From Polaromonas sp. (GTDB taxonomy: Bacteria; Pseudomonadota; Gammaproteobacteria; Burkholderiales; Burkholderiaceae_C), in NCBI GenBank assembly GCA_014376885.1, contig JACMQR010000345.1, forward strand, positions 1 to 5,783: a DNA stretch of 5,783 nt, written 5' to 3'. Numbering within the stretch: the stretch's first letter is position 1; each line of letters opens with the position of its first letter. Under the pieces are notes generated by a model. The model made no database searches, was not told the origin of the DNA, and saw nothing but the letters and a program-made list of their open reading frames with translations. Of the stretch, positions 1-4,955 are shown in pieces. The translations under genes and the position numbers were made by a program.

Positions 1-11
1 AGACCGAGTAA
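1..11 (+). CDS. Possible last codons of rpsC (30S ribosomal protein S3), partial
   Basis: The window opens just upstream of rplP, where the S10 operon normally carries rpsC. In the frame starting at base 3 the reading is Thr-Glu-stop, with TAA at 9-11. That would leave a 24-nt gap to rplP, a normal spacing in this operon. The other two frames have no stop before rplP begins, so rpsC either ends here or ends before the window. Only two codons are visible, so the identity rests on conserved gene order alone. Confidence 0.25.
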
Positions 12-18
12 TCGGTCT
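1..18. repeat. Perfect 7-bp inverted repeat with GTAA loop upstream of rplP
   Basis: Bases 1-7 (agaccga) and 12-18 (tcggtct) are exact reverse complements around the 4-nt loop gtaa. In RNA this would be a 7-bp stem with a GNRA-type tetraloop. It ends 6 nt before the rplP Shine-Dalgarno sequence (ggag, 25-28). No T-tract follows, so it is not a standard intrinsic terminator. It may shape the rpsC-rplP junction in the polycistronic RNA, for example by stabilising a processing point or influencing ribosome loading. It lies at the window edge, so a longer structure may extend upstream. Confidence 0.5.
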
Positions 19-35
19 ACTCACGGAGAATATAA

Positions 36-452
36 ATGCTGCAACCCGCTCGCAGAAAATACCGCAAAGAGCAAAAAGGCCGTAACACGGGTGTCGCCAC
101 CCGTGGCAACACCGTTGCATTTGGTGACTTCGGTCTCAAGTACACTGACCGTGGCCGCCTGACTGCCCGCCAACTTGAAGCCGCACGCCGTGCGATTTCC
201 CGCCACGTCAAGCGTGGCGGCCGGATCTGGATCCGCGTCTTCCCGGACAAGCCGATTTCCCAAAAGCTTGCTGAAGTGCGCATGGGTAACGGCAAAGGAA
301 ACCCAGAGTACTACGTGGCTGAAATCCAGCCCGGCAAGATCGTTTTCGAAATTGTCGGTGTGACTGAAGAGCTGGCTCGCGAAGCGTTCCGCCTGGCTTC
401 TGCCAAGCTGCCGCTGCGCACCACGTTCGTCAGCCGCATGATCGGCCAGTAA
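36..452 (+). CDS. rplP: 50S ribosomal protein L16
   Basis: L16 is a universal large-subunit protein that binds 23S rRNA near the peptidyl-transferase centre and the A-site tRNA elbow. The 138-residue product has the normal family length. It starts with the hallmark [19 protein letters not shown] and contains the conserved loop [15 protein letters not shown] at about 81-95. R82 in that loop corresponds to the arginine hydroxylated in E. coli L16. The ATG at 36 is preceded by ggag (25-28) at good spacing, and an in-frame stop at 33-35 excludes a longer form. The gene is followed after 27 nt by rpmC and then rpsQ, the standard S10 operon order. Regulation is presumably by the distant S10 promoter outside the window. 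The identification is secure. Confidence 0.98.
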   Translation: MLQPARRKYRKEQKGRNTGVATRGNTVAFGDFGLKYTDRGRLTARQLEAARRAISRHVKRGGRIWIRVFPDKPISQKLAEVRMGNGKGNPEYYVAEIQPGKIVFEIVGVTEELAREAFRLASAKLPLRTTFVSRMIGQ

Positions 453-465
453 GCCGGACAGCACC

Positions 466-470
466 AGGAG
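466..470 (+). promoter_or_regulatory. Shine-Dalgarno sequence that sets the rpmC start
   Basis: The sequence aggag at 466-470 lies 9 nt before the ATG at 480, ideal for initiation. A second ATG at 472 is only 1 nt from the motif and would give a three-codon peptide ending in TGA at 481-483. The site therefore supports 480 as the true start. Confidence 0.75.
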
Positions 471-479
471 AATGAACAA

Positions 480-683
480 ATGAATACGACTGAACTGCGC
501 CAAAAAGATGTTGACGGCCTGAAAGCCGAAGTCAAAGCGCTGCAAAAAGCCCACTTTGGCCTGCGCATGCAAAAAGCCACGCAGCAACTGACCAACGTTG
601 CCACGCTGCGCTCGACGCGCCGCGCCATCGCCCGTGCCAAGACCATCTTGGCCGAAACCGCCGCCCGCCAAGGAGCAAAATAA
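480..683 (+). CDS. rpmC: 50S ribosomal protein L29
   Basis: L29 is a small helical protein on the large subunit near the nascent-chain exit tunnel, where it helps form the docking site for trigger factor and SRP. The 67-residue product matches the family's usual 60-70 residues. It has the typical N-terminal TELRQKD segment, the conserved [10 protein letters not shown] at about 28-37, and a basic C-terminal helix ([13 protein letters not shown]) at about 45-57, as expected for a two-helix hairpin. It lies between rplP and rpsQ as in the standard S10 operon. Its stop TAA (681-683) overlaps the rpsQ ATG by one base (taatg), which implies translational coupling. The identification is secure. Confidence 0.97.
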   Translation: MNTTELRQKDVDGLKAEVKALQKAHFGLRMQKATQQLTNVATLRSTRRAIARAKTILAETAARQGAK

Positions 684-952
684 TGACGGAAGTTAAAAAA
701 TCCCTCAAGCGCACCTTGGTTGGCAAGGTCGTCAGCGACAAGCGCGCCAAGACCGTGACGGTTCTGGTTGAGCGCCGTGTCAAGCATGAGCTGTACGGCA
801 AAATCGTGTCGCTGTCGAGCAAGTACCACGCCCATGACGAAAAGGGCGAGTTCAAGACGGGCGACGTGATCGAGATCACCGAAAGCCGGCCGATTTCCAA
901 GACGAAGAACTGGGTGGTCACCCGCCTGGTCCAAAAGGCCGAAATCGTTTAA
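683..952 (+). CDS. rpsQ: 30S ribosomal protein S17
   Basis: S17 is a primary 16S rRNA-binding protein of the small subunit with an OB-fold, important in early 30S assembly. The 89-residue product has family length. It carries the N-terminal [20 protein letters not shown] strand region (about 8-27) and the C-terminal signature [16 protein letters not shown] (about 60-75). The ATG overlaps the rpmC stop by one base. A Shine-Dalgarno aggag (671-675) inside the end of rpmC lies 7 nt upstream, so the gene can load ribosomes itself as well as being coupled. It is the last gene of this transcription unit, since a strong terminator starts 30 nt after the stop. The identification is secure. Confidence 0.98.
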   Translation: MTEVKKSLKRTLVGKVVSDKRAKTVTVLVERRVKHELYGKIVSLSSKYHAHDEKGEFKTGDVIEITESRPISKTKNWVVTRLVQKAEIV

Positions 953-981
953 GTCCACAAGACTTTGACTGCAGTCCTTTG

Positions 982-1014
982 AAAAGGCCCACGCAAGTGG
1001 GCCTTTTCTGTTTT
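982..1014 (+). terminator. Intrinsic terminator after rpsQ, closing the S10 operon
   Basis: Bases 982-992 (aaaaggcccac) pair perfectly with 997-1007 (gtgggcctttt) around the loop gcaa, giving an 11-bp stem with a GNRA tetraloop. The 3' arm ends in four T and a second T4 run lies at 1011-1014. The matching A-run on the 5' side means the element could also stop antisense transcription. It lies 30 nt past the rpsQ stop with no gene of the spc operon following, so it marks the end of the ribosomal unit. Confidence 0.9.
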
Positions 1015-1134
1015 CGCCGCTTGATTGTCTTCCTGCCGGTCTTGGGGGAAGCCGTTGCGCGCCGTGGAGCCGCGCAGTCGGTCAAAATAGGCTCCGCAAC
1101 GTGATTTTTCGTTGAGATTCAAACTGGAGCATTC
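1015..1134 (+). promoter_or_regulatory. Intergenic leader of the peroxiredoxin gene; no clear promoter boxes
   Basis: A new promoter is expected here because a strong terminator lies upstream. The only AT-rich stretches are caaaat at 1083-1088 and gtgattttt near 1101-1109. A -35-like ttgcgc at 1055-1060 is 22 bp from the first of these, too far for a typical sigma-70 promoter. I therefore cannot place the boxes. The ribosome-binding site ggag at 1126-1129, 5 nt before the ATG, is clear. No OxyR-type operator could be recognised by eye. Confidence 0.3.
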
Positions 1135-1641
1135 ATGATCAAGATAGGCGACACCCTGCCCGCAGTCACCCTGACGGAGTTTGTCGAGGTGGAAGGCAAT
1201 GGCTGCAGCGTTGGCCCGAACCCGGTTGATGTCACCCAGGCAAGCGCGGGCAAAACCATTGCGCTGTTTGCCCTGCCGGGCGCCTTCACGCCGACCTGCT
1301 CGGCCCGGCATGTGCCCGGCTACATCGACAAGGCCGAGGCTCTCAAGGCCGCCGGGGTTGACGAAGTCTGGTGCCTGAGCGTGAATGACGTGTTTGTGAT
1401 GGGCGCCTGGGGGCGCGAGCAGCAAACCGGCGGCAAAGTCCGCATGCTGGCCGATGGCAGCGCTGAATTTGCCCGCGCCACCGGCTTGACGCTCGACCTG
1501 AGCGCGCGCGGCATGGGACTGCGCAGCAACCGCTACTCGATGCTGGTCAAGGACGGCAAGGTGGTCAGCCTCAATGTCGAAGGCCCGGGCAAGTTTGAGG
1601 TGAGCGACGCCGACACGCTGCTGGCGCAGGCGGCCAACTGA
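1135..1641 (+). CDS. Peroxiredoxin, Prx5 (PRDX5-like) subfamily
   Basis: Thiol peroxidase that reduces hydrogen peroxide, organic hydroperoxides or peroxynitrite through a reactive cysteine; probably cytoplasmic because no signal peptide is seen. The 168-residue length suits a single-domain Prx5. The active-site motif PGAFTPTCS at 48-56 supplies P48, T52 and the peroxidatic C55. The basic segment LRSNRYSMLVKDGK at about 129-142 carries R133, which aligns with the catalytic arginine of human PRDX5. Two other cysteines are C24 and C80; C80 lies in CLSVNDVFVM, a position also seen in PRDX5. A C-terminal resolving cysteine and a fused glutaredoxin domain are absent. Recycling by glutathione and glutaredoxin is therefore likely, an inference from related bacterial enzymes. 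The ATG has ggag at 1126-1129. The gene appears monocistronic, between two terminators. The family call is firm; the reductant is not. Confidence 0.93.
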   Translation: MIKIGDTLPAVTLTEFVEVEGNGCSVGPNPVDVTQASAGKTIALFALPGAFTPTCSARHVPGYIDKAEALKAAGVDEVWCLSVNDVFVMGAWGREQQTGGKVRMLADGSAEFARATGLTLDLSARGMGLRSNRYSMLVKDGKVVSLNVEGPGKFEVSDADTLLAQAAN

Positions 1642-1642
1642 C

Positions 1643-1668
1643 CCTGCCTGGCAGGCTTGCCAGGCAGG
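1643..1668. repeat. Perfect 11-bp hairpin directly after the peroxiredoxin stop
   Basis: Bases 1643-1653 (cctgcctggca) and 1658-1668 (tgccaggcagg) are exact reverse complements around a 4-nt loop (ggct), starting one base after the stop codon. The left part also contains a nested palindrome, cctgcc-t-ggcagg (1643-1655), so alternative folds exist. No T-run follows, so this is unlikely to be an efficient intrinsic terminator alone. It could protect the mRNA 3' end from exonucleases or act with the next hairpin, 15 nt downstream. Confidence 0.7.
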
Positions 1669-1683
1669 TTCCTGGCGCAACCG

Positions 1684-1721
1684 AAAGCCATCCCCAGTCC
1701 AGAAGCTGGCGGTGGCTTTTT
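1684..1721 (+). terminator. Intrinsic terminator for the peroxiredoxin gene
   Basis: Bases 1684-1697 pair with 1706-1719 with one C-C mismatch (1693/1710) and one G-T wobble (1691/1712). The outer seven pairs (aaagcca/tggcttt) are perfect and the loop is tccagaag. The 3' arm runs into ttttt (1717-1721). This is a standard rho-independent layout. On the opposite strand the hairpin is followed by only a short T-run, so it may stop the convergent yceI transcript weakly. Confidence 0.75.
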
Positions 1722-1767
1722 GCCTGCCCAGCATCGCCGGGGCGCTTTGCCCGCTGGCCAGCAGGCG

Positions 1768-1822
1768 CCGGACCGGCTGGGCGGCTGGGCGGCTGGGCGG
1801 CCCGGACCGGCTGGGCGGCCCG
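1768..1822. repeat. GC-rich tandem repeat tract between convergent genes
   Basis: The 8-bp unit ggctgggc occurs three times head to tail (1775-1782, 1783-1790, 1791-1798) and once more at 1809-1816 after a 10-bp spacer. On a larger scale an exact 18-bp direct repeat, ccggaccggctgggcggc, occurs at 1768-1785 and 1802-1819, a period of 34 bp. The tract is almost pure G and C and lies 14 bp past the stop of the convergent yceI gene. It looks like a replication-slippage product in non-coding DNA. No protein function is indicated. Confidence 0.8.
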
Positions 1823-1835
1823 CAGGCACGGCTGC

Positions 1836-2408
1836 TTACTGCTTGATGGCCTCGACCTGAATCGTGACCTTGATGTCGTCCGAGGTGAATTTTTCGGCCA
1901 GGCCCCAGTTCACATCGTAGGCGCTGCGCTTGATGACGGTTTCAAAGTCGCCACCGCAGACTTCCCGCTTGAGGCGCGGGTTTTCATAGCAGTTGTACGA
2001 CGTGGCCTTGAGCACCGCCGGGTTGGCTTTGCCGCGAATGGTCATGGTGCCCGCCACCTCGACCACCTTGTCGCCGTCGAACTTAAGCTGCTCGCCGACA
2101 AAGCGTGCCGTCGGGTGGGTGGCGACGTCGAAAAAGTCCGGACCCTTGAGGTGGCTGTTGAACGGCGCAATGCCGGTGTTGATCGAGGACATGTCGATGG
2201 TGACGTCGACCTTGCCCGACTTTGCCACCTTGTCCAGGGTGATTTCGCCGTCCGTCTTGTCCCACTGGCCCCGGTTGGTCGAAGTGCCGAAGTGTTTGGC
2301 CTCCCAGATCGCCTTGGTGTGCGACGGGTCGACCTTGTAGACGCCGGATTGAGCCAGCGCTGCGGCGCAGGCGCTGACGGCCAGAATGGCCAGCAATGTT
2401 TTTTTCAT
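1836..2408 (-). CDS. YceI-family periplasmic protein (first paralogue, with cysteine pair)
   Basis: YceI proteins are periplasmic lipocalin-like beta-barrels that bind long isoprenoid or quinone-type lipids in structurally studied members; the physiological role is poorly defined. The 190-residue product has a Sec signal peptide (MKKTLLAILAVSACAAALA) with likely cleavage after A19. The mature part shows the family pattern: YKVDPSHTKAIWEAKHFGTS at about 24-43, FNSHLKGPDFFDVATHPTAR at about 83-102, and GTMTIRGKANP at about 120-130. Two cysteines, C140 and C151, lie in a loop (NCYENPRLKREVCGG) and probably form a disulfide, as in other long YceI proteins. This is the last gene of the minus-strand operon, 69 nt after the second yceI gene. 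The ribosome-binding site before the ATG is weak (a ggga-like run). Confidence 0.93.
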   Translation of the reverse strand: MKKTLLAILAVSACAAALAQSGVYKVDPSHTKAIWEAKHFGTSTNRGQWDKTDGEITLDKVAKSGKVDVTIDMSSINTGIAPFNSHLKGPDFFDVATHPTARFVGEQLKFDGDKVVEVAGTMTIRGKANPAVLKATSYNCYENPRLKREVCGGDFETVIKRSAYDVNWGLAEKFTSDDIKVTIQVEAIKQ

Positions 2409-2477
2409 AAGATCCCAGTGGGTAGGTTAGACAACAGATACAACGAACACAAAAACCGCTGCATGCCAGCAGCGGCA

Positions 2478-3029
2478 TCAAATTCCCGTCAAGGCCAGCT
2501 TGAATTTCACGGTGACGTCGTTGGCAACGATGGACACATCGGTCCAGTCGCCCTCGCCGATCTTGAAGTCGACGCGTTTGAGGGTGAAGCTGCCCTGGGC
2601 CGTCGTCACACCCGCGGGTCCGGGTGTCAAGGTCACTGGCACGACCACTGGTTTGGCATTGCCTTTGATGCTCAAGGTGCCGGCCACTTCAAGCCTGCCA
2701 GGTCCGGTGGCCTTGATGCTGGTGGACGAGAACGTGGCGGCCGGAAACTTCGCCTGGTTGAACCATTCGGGTTTCTTCAGCTCCCGGGTGGTTTCGGCGT
2801 CGCCGACGGCGGCGCTGCCCAGGTCGATGCTGAAGTCGATCTTGCCCGCTTCGGGCTTTTTGCTGTCGAAGGCCACCTGGGCGTCAAACCGGCTGAACCG
2901 GCCGTCGAGCGGCACGCCCATCTGCTTGATGGTGAAGTTGATCTCGCTTTGCGCGGGCAGCAGTTTTTGCTGGGCGCCGGCCGACGCGGCCAGCGCCAAG
3001 GCGGCGGCGAACACAATGAATTTATGCAT
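2478..3029 (-). CDS. YceI-family periplasmic protein (second paralogue, cysteine-free)
   Basis: A second lipocalin-like YceI protein, 183 residues. The start ATG at 3029 gives a Sec signal peptide, MHKFIVFAAALALAASAGA, with cleavage before Q20. The frame stays open for 141 codons further upstream, but that stretch lies antisense to the cytochrome gene and would bury the signal peptide. Family marks are SEINFTIKQMGVPLDGRFSRF at about 28-48 (given here in part), WFNQAKFPAATFSSTSI at about 89-105, GTLSIKGNAKPV at about 117-128, and a C-terminal VANDVTVKFKLAL strand. It has no cysteine and differs clearly from its neighbour, so this is not a recent duplication. It follows the cytochrome b561 gene by 35 nt. 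The two proteins may carry different ligands, or one may be redox-sensitive; this is inference. Confidence 0.92.
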   Translation of the reverse strand: MHKFIVFAAALALAASAGAQQKLLPAQSEINFTIKQMGVPLDGRFSRFDAQVAFDSKKPEAGKIDFSIDLGSAAVGDAETTRELKKPEWFNQAKFPAATFSSTSIKATGPGRLEVAGTLSIKGNAKPVVVPVTLTPGPAGVTTAQGSFTLKRVDFKIGEGDWTDVSIVANDVTVKFKLALTGI

Positions 3030-3064
3030 GCAATGGCTTTCTCGGGTTGGGTGAAATGGCAAGG

Positions 3065-3598
3065 TCAGAATGGATTCATGCGGGCCAGCAGCCGGTCCCG
3101 GTCGATCCACTGGTGCTTCAGCGCGGCCGCCACATGCAGCATGACAAGCGCTGCCAGGCTGTAGGTCAGGACGCGGTGCGTGAGCTTCAGGGCGGCGGCC
3201 AGCTCGGCATTGCGCGCCACGAGGTCGGGCAGCTGCAGCACGCCGAAATAAACCACCGGGAAACCAGCCGCCGAGCTGTAGGTCCAGCCGGCCAGCGGTG
3301 CTGCAAAAAACAGCAGGTAAAGCAGGCCGTGCGTGGCCTGCGAGGCTTTGGCTTGCCAGGCGGGCGTCCGGTTGGCCAGCGCGGGCGGGCGATGGCCAAG
3401 GCGCCACAGCAGCCGCAGGGCGGACAGCGTCAAGATGGTGATGCCGGCCCATTTGTGCCAGTTGTACTGCTTGATGCGGGCCGGCGAAAACGGCAGGTCC
3501 ACCATGTACAGGCCGAACGCAAAGGAGCCGGCGATCAGGAGCGCCAAAAGCCAGTGAAAGGCGATGGCCGGGCGGGTGTAGCGGGCAGGCAGGGTCAT
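3065..3598 (-). CDS. Cytochrome b561 family di-haem inner-membrane protein (CybB/YceJ-like)
   Basis: Four-helix membrane cytochrome of the bacterial b561 type, which moves electrons between quinol and periplasmic acceptors; E. coli CybB acts as a superoxide:quinone oxidoreductase. The 177-residue product matches the family length. Predicted helices are at about 11-32, 50-67, 88-107 and 143-160. Histidines at useful positions are H15 (AIAFHWLLA), H48 (YNWHKWAG), H90, H141 (KLTHRVL) and H155 (VMLHVAAAL); most haem ligands should be among these. The ATG at 3598 puts MTLPARYTRPAIAFHW at the start, as in relatives. A TTG at 3664 would add 22 unsuitable residues overlapping the upstream gene. No good Shine-Dalgarno precedes 3598, so translation may depend on coupling to the TlpA-like gene 37 nt upstream. 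Its yceI neighbours match the yceJ-yceI pairing known in E. coli. Confidence 0.93.
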   Translation of the reverse strand: MTLPARYTRPAIAFHWLLALLIAGSFAFGLYMVDLPFSPARIKQYNWHKWAGITILTLSALRLLWRLGHRPPALANRTPAWQAKASQATHGLLYLLFFAAPLAGWTYSSAAGFPVVYFGVLQLPDLVARNAELAAALKLTHRVLTYSLAALVMLHVAAALKHQWIDRDRLLARMNPF

Positions 3599-3635
3599 GG
3601 GCGCGCGCCAGGAAAGCCGGACAACAGGCCGCGCA

Positions 3636-4154
3636 TCAGGTGGTTTCTGCCAGCAGCTGTTCAATCAGCCGGTGCAGCGCGGGAAAATCCGGTTCGCCGA
3701 CAAACTGCTTGACGATCTGCCCGCGTTTGTTGATGACAAAGCTGGTCGGCGTCAGCTGCACATCGCCCCAGGCCTTGGCATTGGCGCCGGTGTTGTCGAT
3801 GGCCACCTTGAAGGGCAGCTGCCGGGTCTCGGTGTAGTTGACGACATAGCTGGGCGGGTCATAGCGCATGGCGACGGCCACCGTGTCGTAGCCCTGCGCC
3901 TGGTACTTGTTGTAGGTGGCCACGAGCTTGGGCATTTCCGCGACGCAGGTCACGCAGCTGGTGGCCCAGAAATTGACCAGCGTGACCTTGCCTTTGAGGT
4001 CGGCGGTGGTTTGCCGGCTGCCGTCCAGCAGCACGAAGGTCGACTCGGGCGCGGCCTGCGCGCCGCTGCAGCCGGCCAGGCCGGCCGCGCCGCCCAGCAC
4101 CAGGGTGCTTGCCAGTACGATCCGGCACACCGACCCAGAAGAAAATTTTTTCAT
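3636..4154 (-). CDS. TlpA-like thioredoxin-fold lipoprotein (thiol-disulfide oxidoreductase)
   Basis: Membrane-anchored periplasmic thioredoxin-fold protein of the TlpA/ResA/AhpC-TSA type, expected to reduce or exchange disulfides in exported proteins. The 172-residue product begins with a lipoprotein signal peptide; the lipobox LAGC (26-29) makes C29 the lipidated residue. The fold follows: KGKVTLVNFWATSCVTC at 54-70 with redox cysteines C67 and C70, AEMPKL helix, a central strand TVAVAMRYD at about 91-99, and the cis-proline loop LTPTSFV at 134-140 with P136. The active-site dipeptide is Val-Thr, unlike the Pro-Pro or Glu-Pro of many TlpA/ResA proteins. It is the first gene of the minus-strand operon. 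The ATG at 4154 has gagg at 8-nt spacing and lies 15 bp from the divergent DUF4197 start. The partner and direction of electron flow are unknown. Confidence 0.92.
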   Translation of the reverse strand: MKKFSSGSVCRIVLASTLVLGGAAGLAGCSGAQAAPESTFVLLDGSRQTTADLKGKVTLVNFWATSCVTCVAEMPKLVATYNKYQAQGYDTVAVAMRYDPPSYVVNYTETRQLPFKVAIDNTGANAKAWGDVQLTPTSFVINKRGQIVKQFVGEPDFPALHRLIEQLLAETT

Positions 4155-4169
4155 TCAAAGGACCTCATC
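4155..4169. promoter_or_regulatory. 15-bp divergent start region with adjoining ribosome-binding sites on both strands
   Basis: Only 15 bp separate the start codons of the TlpA-like gene (minus, 4154) and the DUF4197 gene (plus, 4170). The plus-strand site aaagga (4157-4162) lies 7 nt before its ATG. The minus-strand site gagg is the complement of cctc (4163-4166), 8 nt before its own ATG. Both initiation sites therefore abut within this segment. No promoter fits here, so each gene's promoter must lie inside the other's 5' coding region or further away. A -35-like ttgcca at 4109-4114 has no convincing -10 partner. Confidence 0.6.
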
Positions 4170-4874
4170 ATGCAACGTCGAAAGTTTAACCATGCAGGCG
4201 CTGGCCTGCTGAGCTTGCTGGTGGTGGCCGCCGGCCGCCAAGCCCAAGCGCTGTCCCTGGGCGAACTGACACCTGCCGAAGCCGGCAGCGGCCTGAAAAC
4301 CGCGCTGGAAAAAGGCGCCCTGGCGGCCATTGCCCTGCTGGGCCGACCCGATGGATTCCTGGGCAACCCGAAAGTTCGCATCGGGCTGCCCGGCTACCTG
4401 GAAACGGCCTCGAAGCTGCTGAAAACCTTTGGCCAGGGCGAACGCATCGAGGCGCTGGTCATGGCGCTCAACCGGGCCGCCGAAGCGGCCGTGCCGCTGG
4501 GCCGGGAGCTGCTGGTCGGCGCGGTGCGCGCAATGAATGTCAATGACGCCAAAAGCATCCTGAGCGGCGGCGACACGTCGGTGACGGCCTTTTTTGCCGA
4601 CAAGACGCGCCTGCCGCTGGCCGTGAAATTTCTTCCGCTGGTCAAGCAGGCGACCGACCAGGTCGGACTGGCTGCCCGGTACAACGAATTTGCCGGCCTG
4701 GCAGCGGGCTTGGGGCTGGTGAAAAAGGAAGACGCCAACATCGCGCAGTACGTCACCGGGCGCACGCTGGACGGGCTGTTTCTGGTGATTGGCGAGGAAG
4801 AGCGGAAAATCCGCCGCGACCCGCTCGCCACCGGCAGTGCCATTGTCCAGAAGGTGTTTGGCACCCTGAAATAG
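4170..4874 (+). CDS. DUF4197 domain-containing exported protein
   Basis: Member of an uncharacterised family (DUF4197) of small, mostly helical exported proteins; no activity is known. The 234-residue product starts MQRRKFNHAG, followed by a hydrophobic stretch (GAGLLSLLVVAAG, 10-22) and a likely cleavage site after AQA at 27. R3-R4-x-F fits the core of a Tat signal, and the arginine at 23 near the cleavage site is also Tat-like. Family-like features are GLKTALEKGALAAIALLG (about 41-58), NPKVRIGLPGYLE (about 66-78), DAKSILSGGDTSVTAFF (about 126-142), and the C-terminal YVTGRTLDGLFLVIGEEERKIR (about 194-215, partly quoted as landmarks). The ATG at 4170 has aaagga 7 nt upstream. The frame is open far upstream, but that part is antisense to the TlpA-like gene. 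It is transcribed divergently from the redox operon; any functional link is unproven. Confidence 0.88.
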   Translation: MQRRKFNHAGAGLLSLLVVAAGRQAQALSLGELTPAEAGSGLKTALEKGALAAIALLGRPDGFLGNPKVRIGLPGYLETASKLLKTFGQGERIEALVMALNRAAEAAVPLGRELLVGAVRAMNVNDAKSILSGGDTSVTAFFADKTRLPLAVKFLPLVKQATDQVGLAARYNEFAGLAAGLGLVKKEDANIAQYVTGRTLDGLFLVIGEEERKIRRDPLATGSAIVQKVFGTLK

Positions 4875-4881
4875 CGCCGCC

Positions 4882-4955
4882 TGATAAAAATAGTGATCAA
4901 ATCGGCGGGTTGTGCTTGTCGGGCGTAGGATTAGTGCTATCAAAATAGATTATTC
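4882..4955. other. AT-rich intergenic segment with imperfect direct repeat
   Basis: This stretch after the DUF4197 stop is rich in A and T at its ends, against a strongly GC-rich background. An 11-bp motif occurs twice in direct orientation with 9 of 11 matches: gataaaaatag at 4883-4893 and tatcaaaatag at 4938-4948. The middle (gcttgtcggg, 4914-4923) together with the right end (gctatcaaaatag) recalls an intergenic repeat I remember from Comamonadaceae genomes. That resemblance is from memory and uncertain. The segment might also supply a weak promoter for the downstream gene (ttgtcg at 4916-4921 with tatcaa or caaaat near 4938-4946), but the spacings are not ideal. Confidence 0.35.

Noticed and set aside
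472..483. Mini-ORF ATG-AAC-AAA-TGA overlapping the rpmC start
   Set aside because: Its ATG is one nucleotide from the Shine-Dalgarno motif, too close for initiation, while the ATG at 480 is correctly spaced.
967..976. 10-bp palindrome gactgcagtc after rpsQ
   Set aside because: Short and without spacing or context suggesting an operator; likely chance next to the real terminator.
2361..2408. Lipobox-like VSAC in the signal peptide of the first YceI protein
   Set aside because: Cysteine 14 would leave only 13 residues before it, short for a lipoprotein signal, and a good signal peptidase I site (ALA before Q20) follows.
2115..3164. A 349-codon open frame on the plus strand across the two yceI genes
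   Set aside because: It lies antisense to genes with clear signal peptides and YceI motifs, its translation is low in recognisable pattern and rich in Gly, Arg and Gln, and such shadows are common in GC-rich DNA.
3030..3452. Upstream extension of the second YceI frame by 141 codons
   Set aside because: It overlaps the cytochrome b561 gene in another frame of the same strand and would bury the signal peptide that begins at 3029.
3597..4169. Upstream extension of the DUF4197 frame by 191 codons
   Set aside because: This stretch is antisense to the TlpA-like gene. The ATG at 4170 has a good ribosome-binding site and gives an N-terminal signal peptide, so the extension is a chance open frame.
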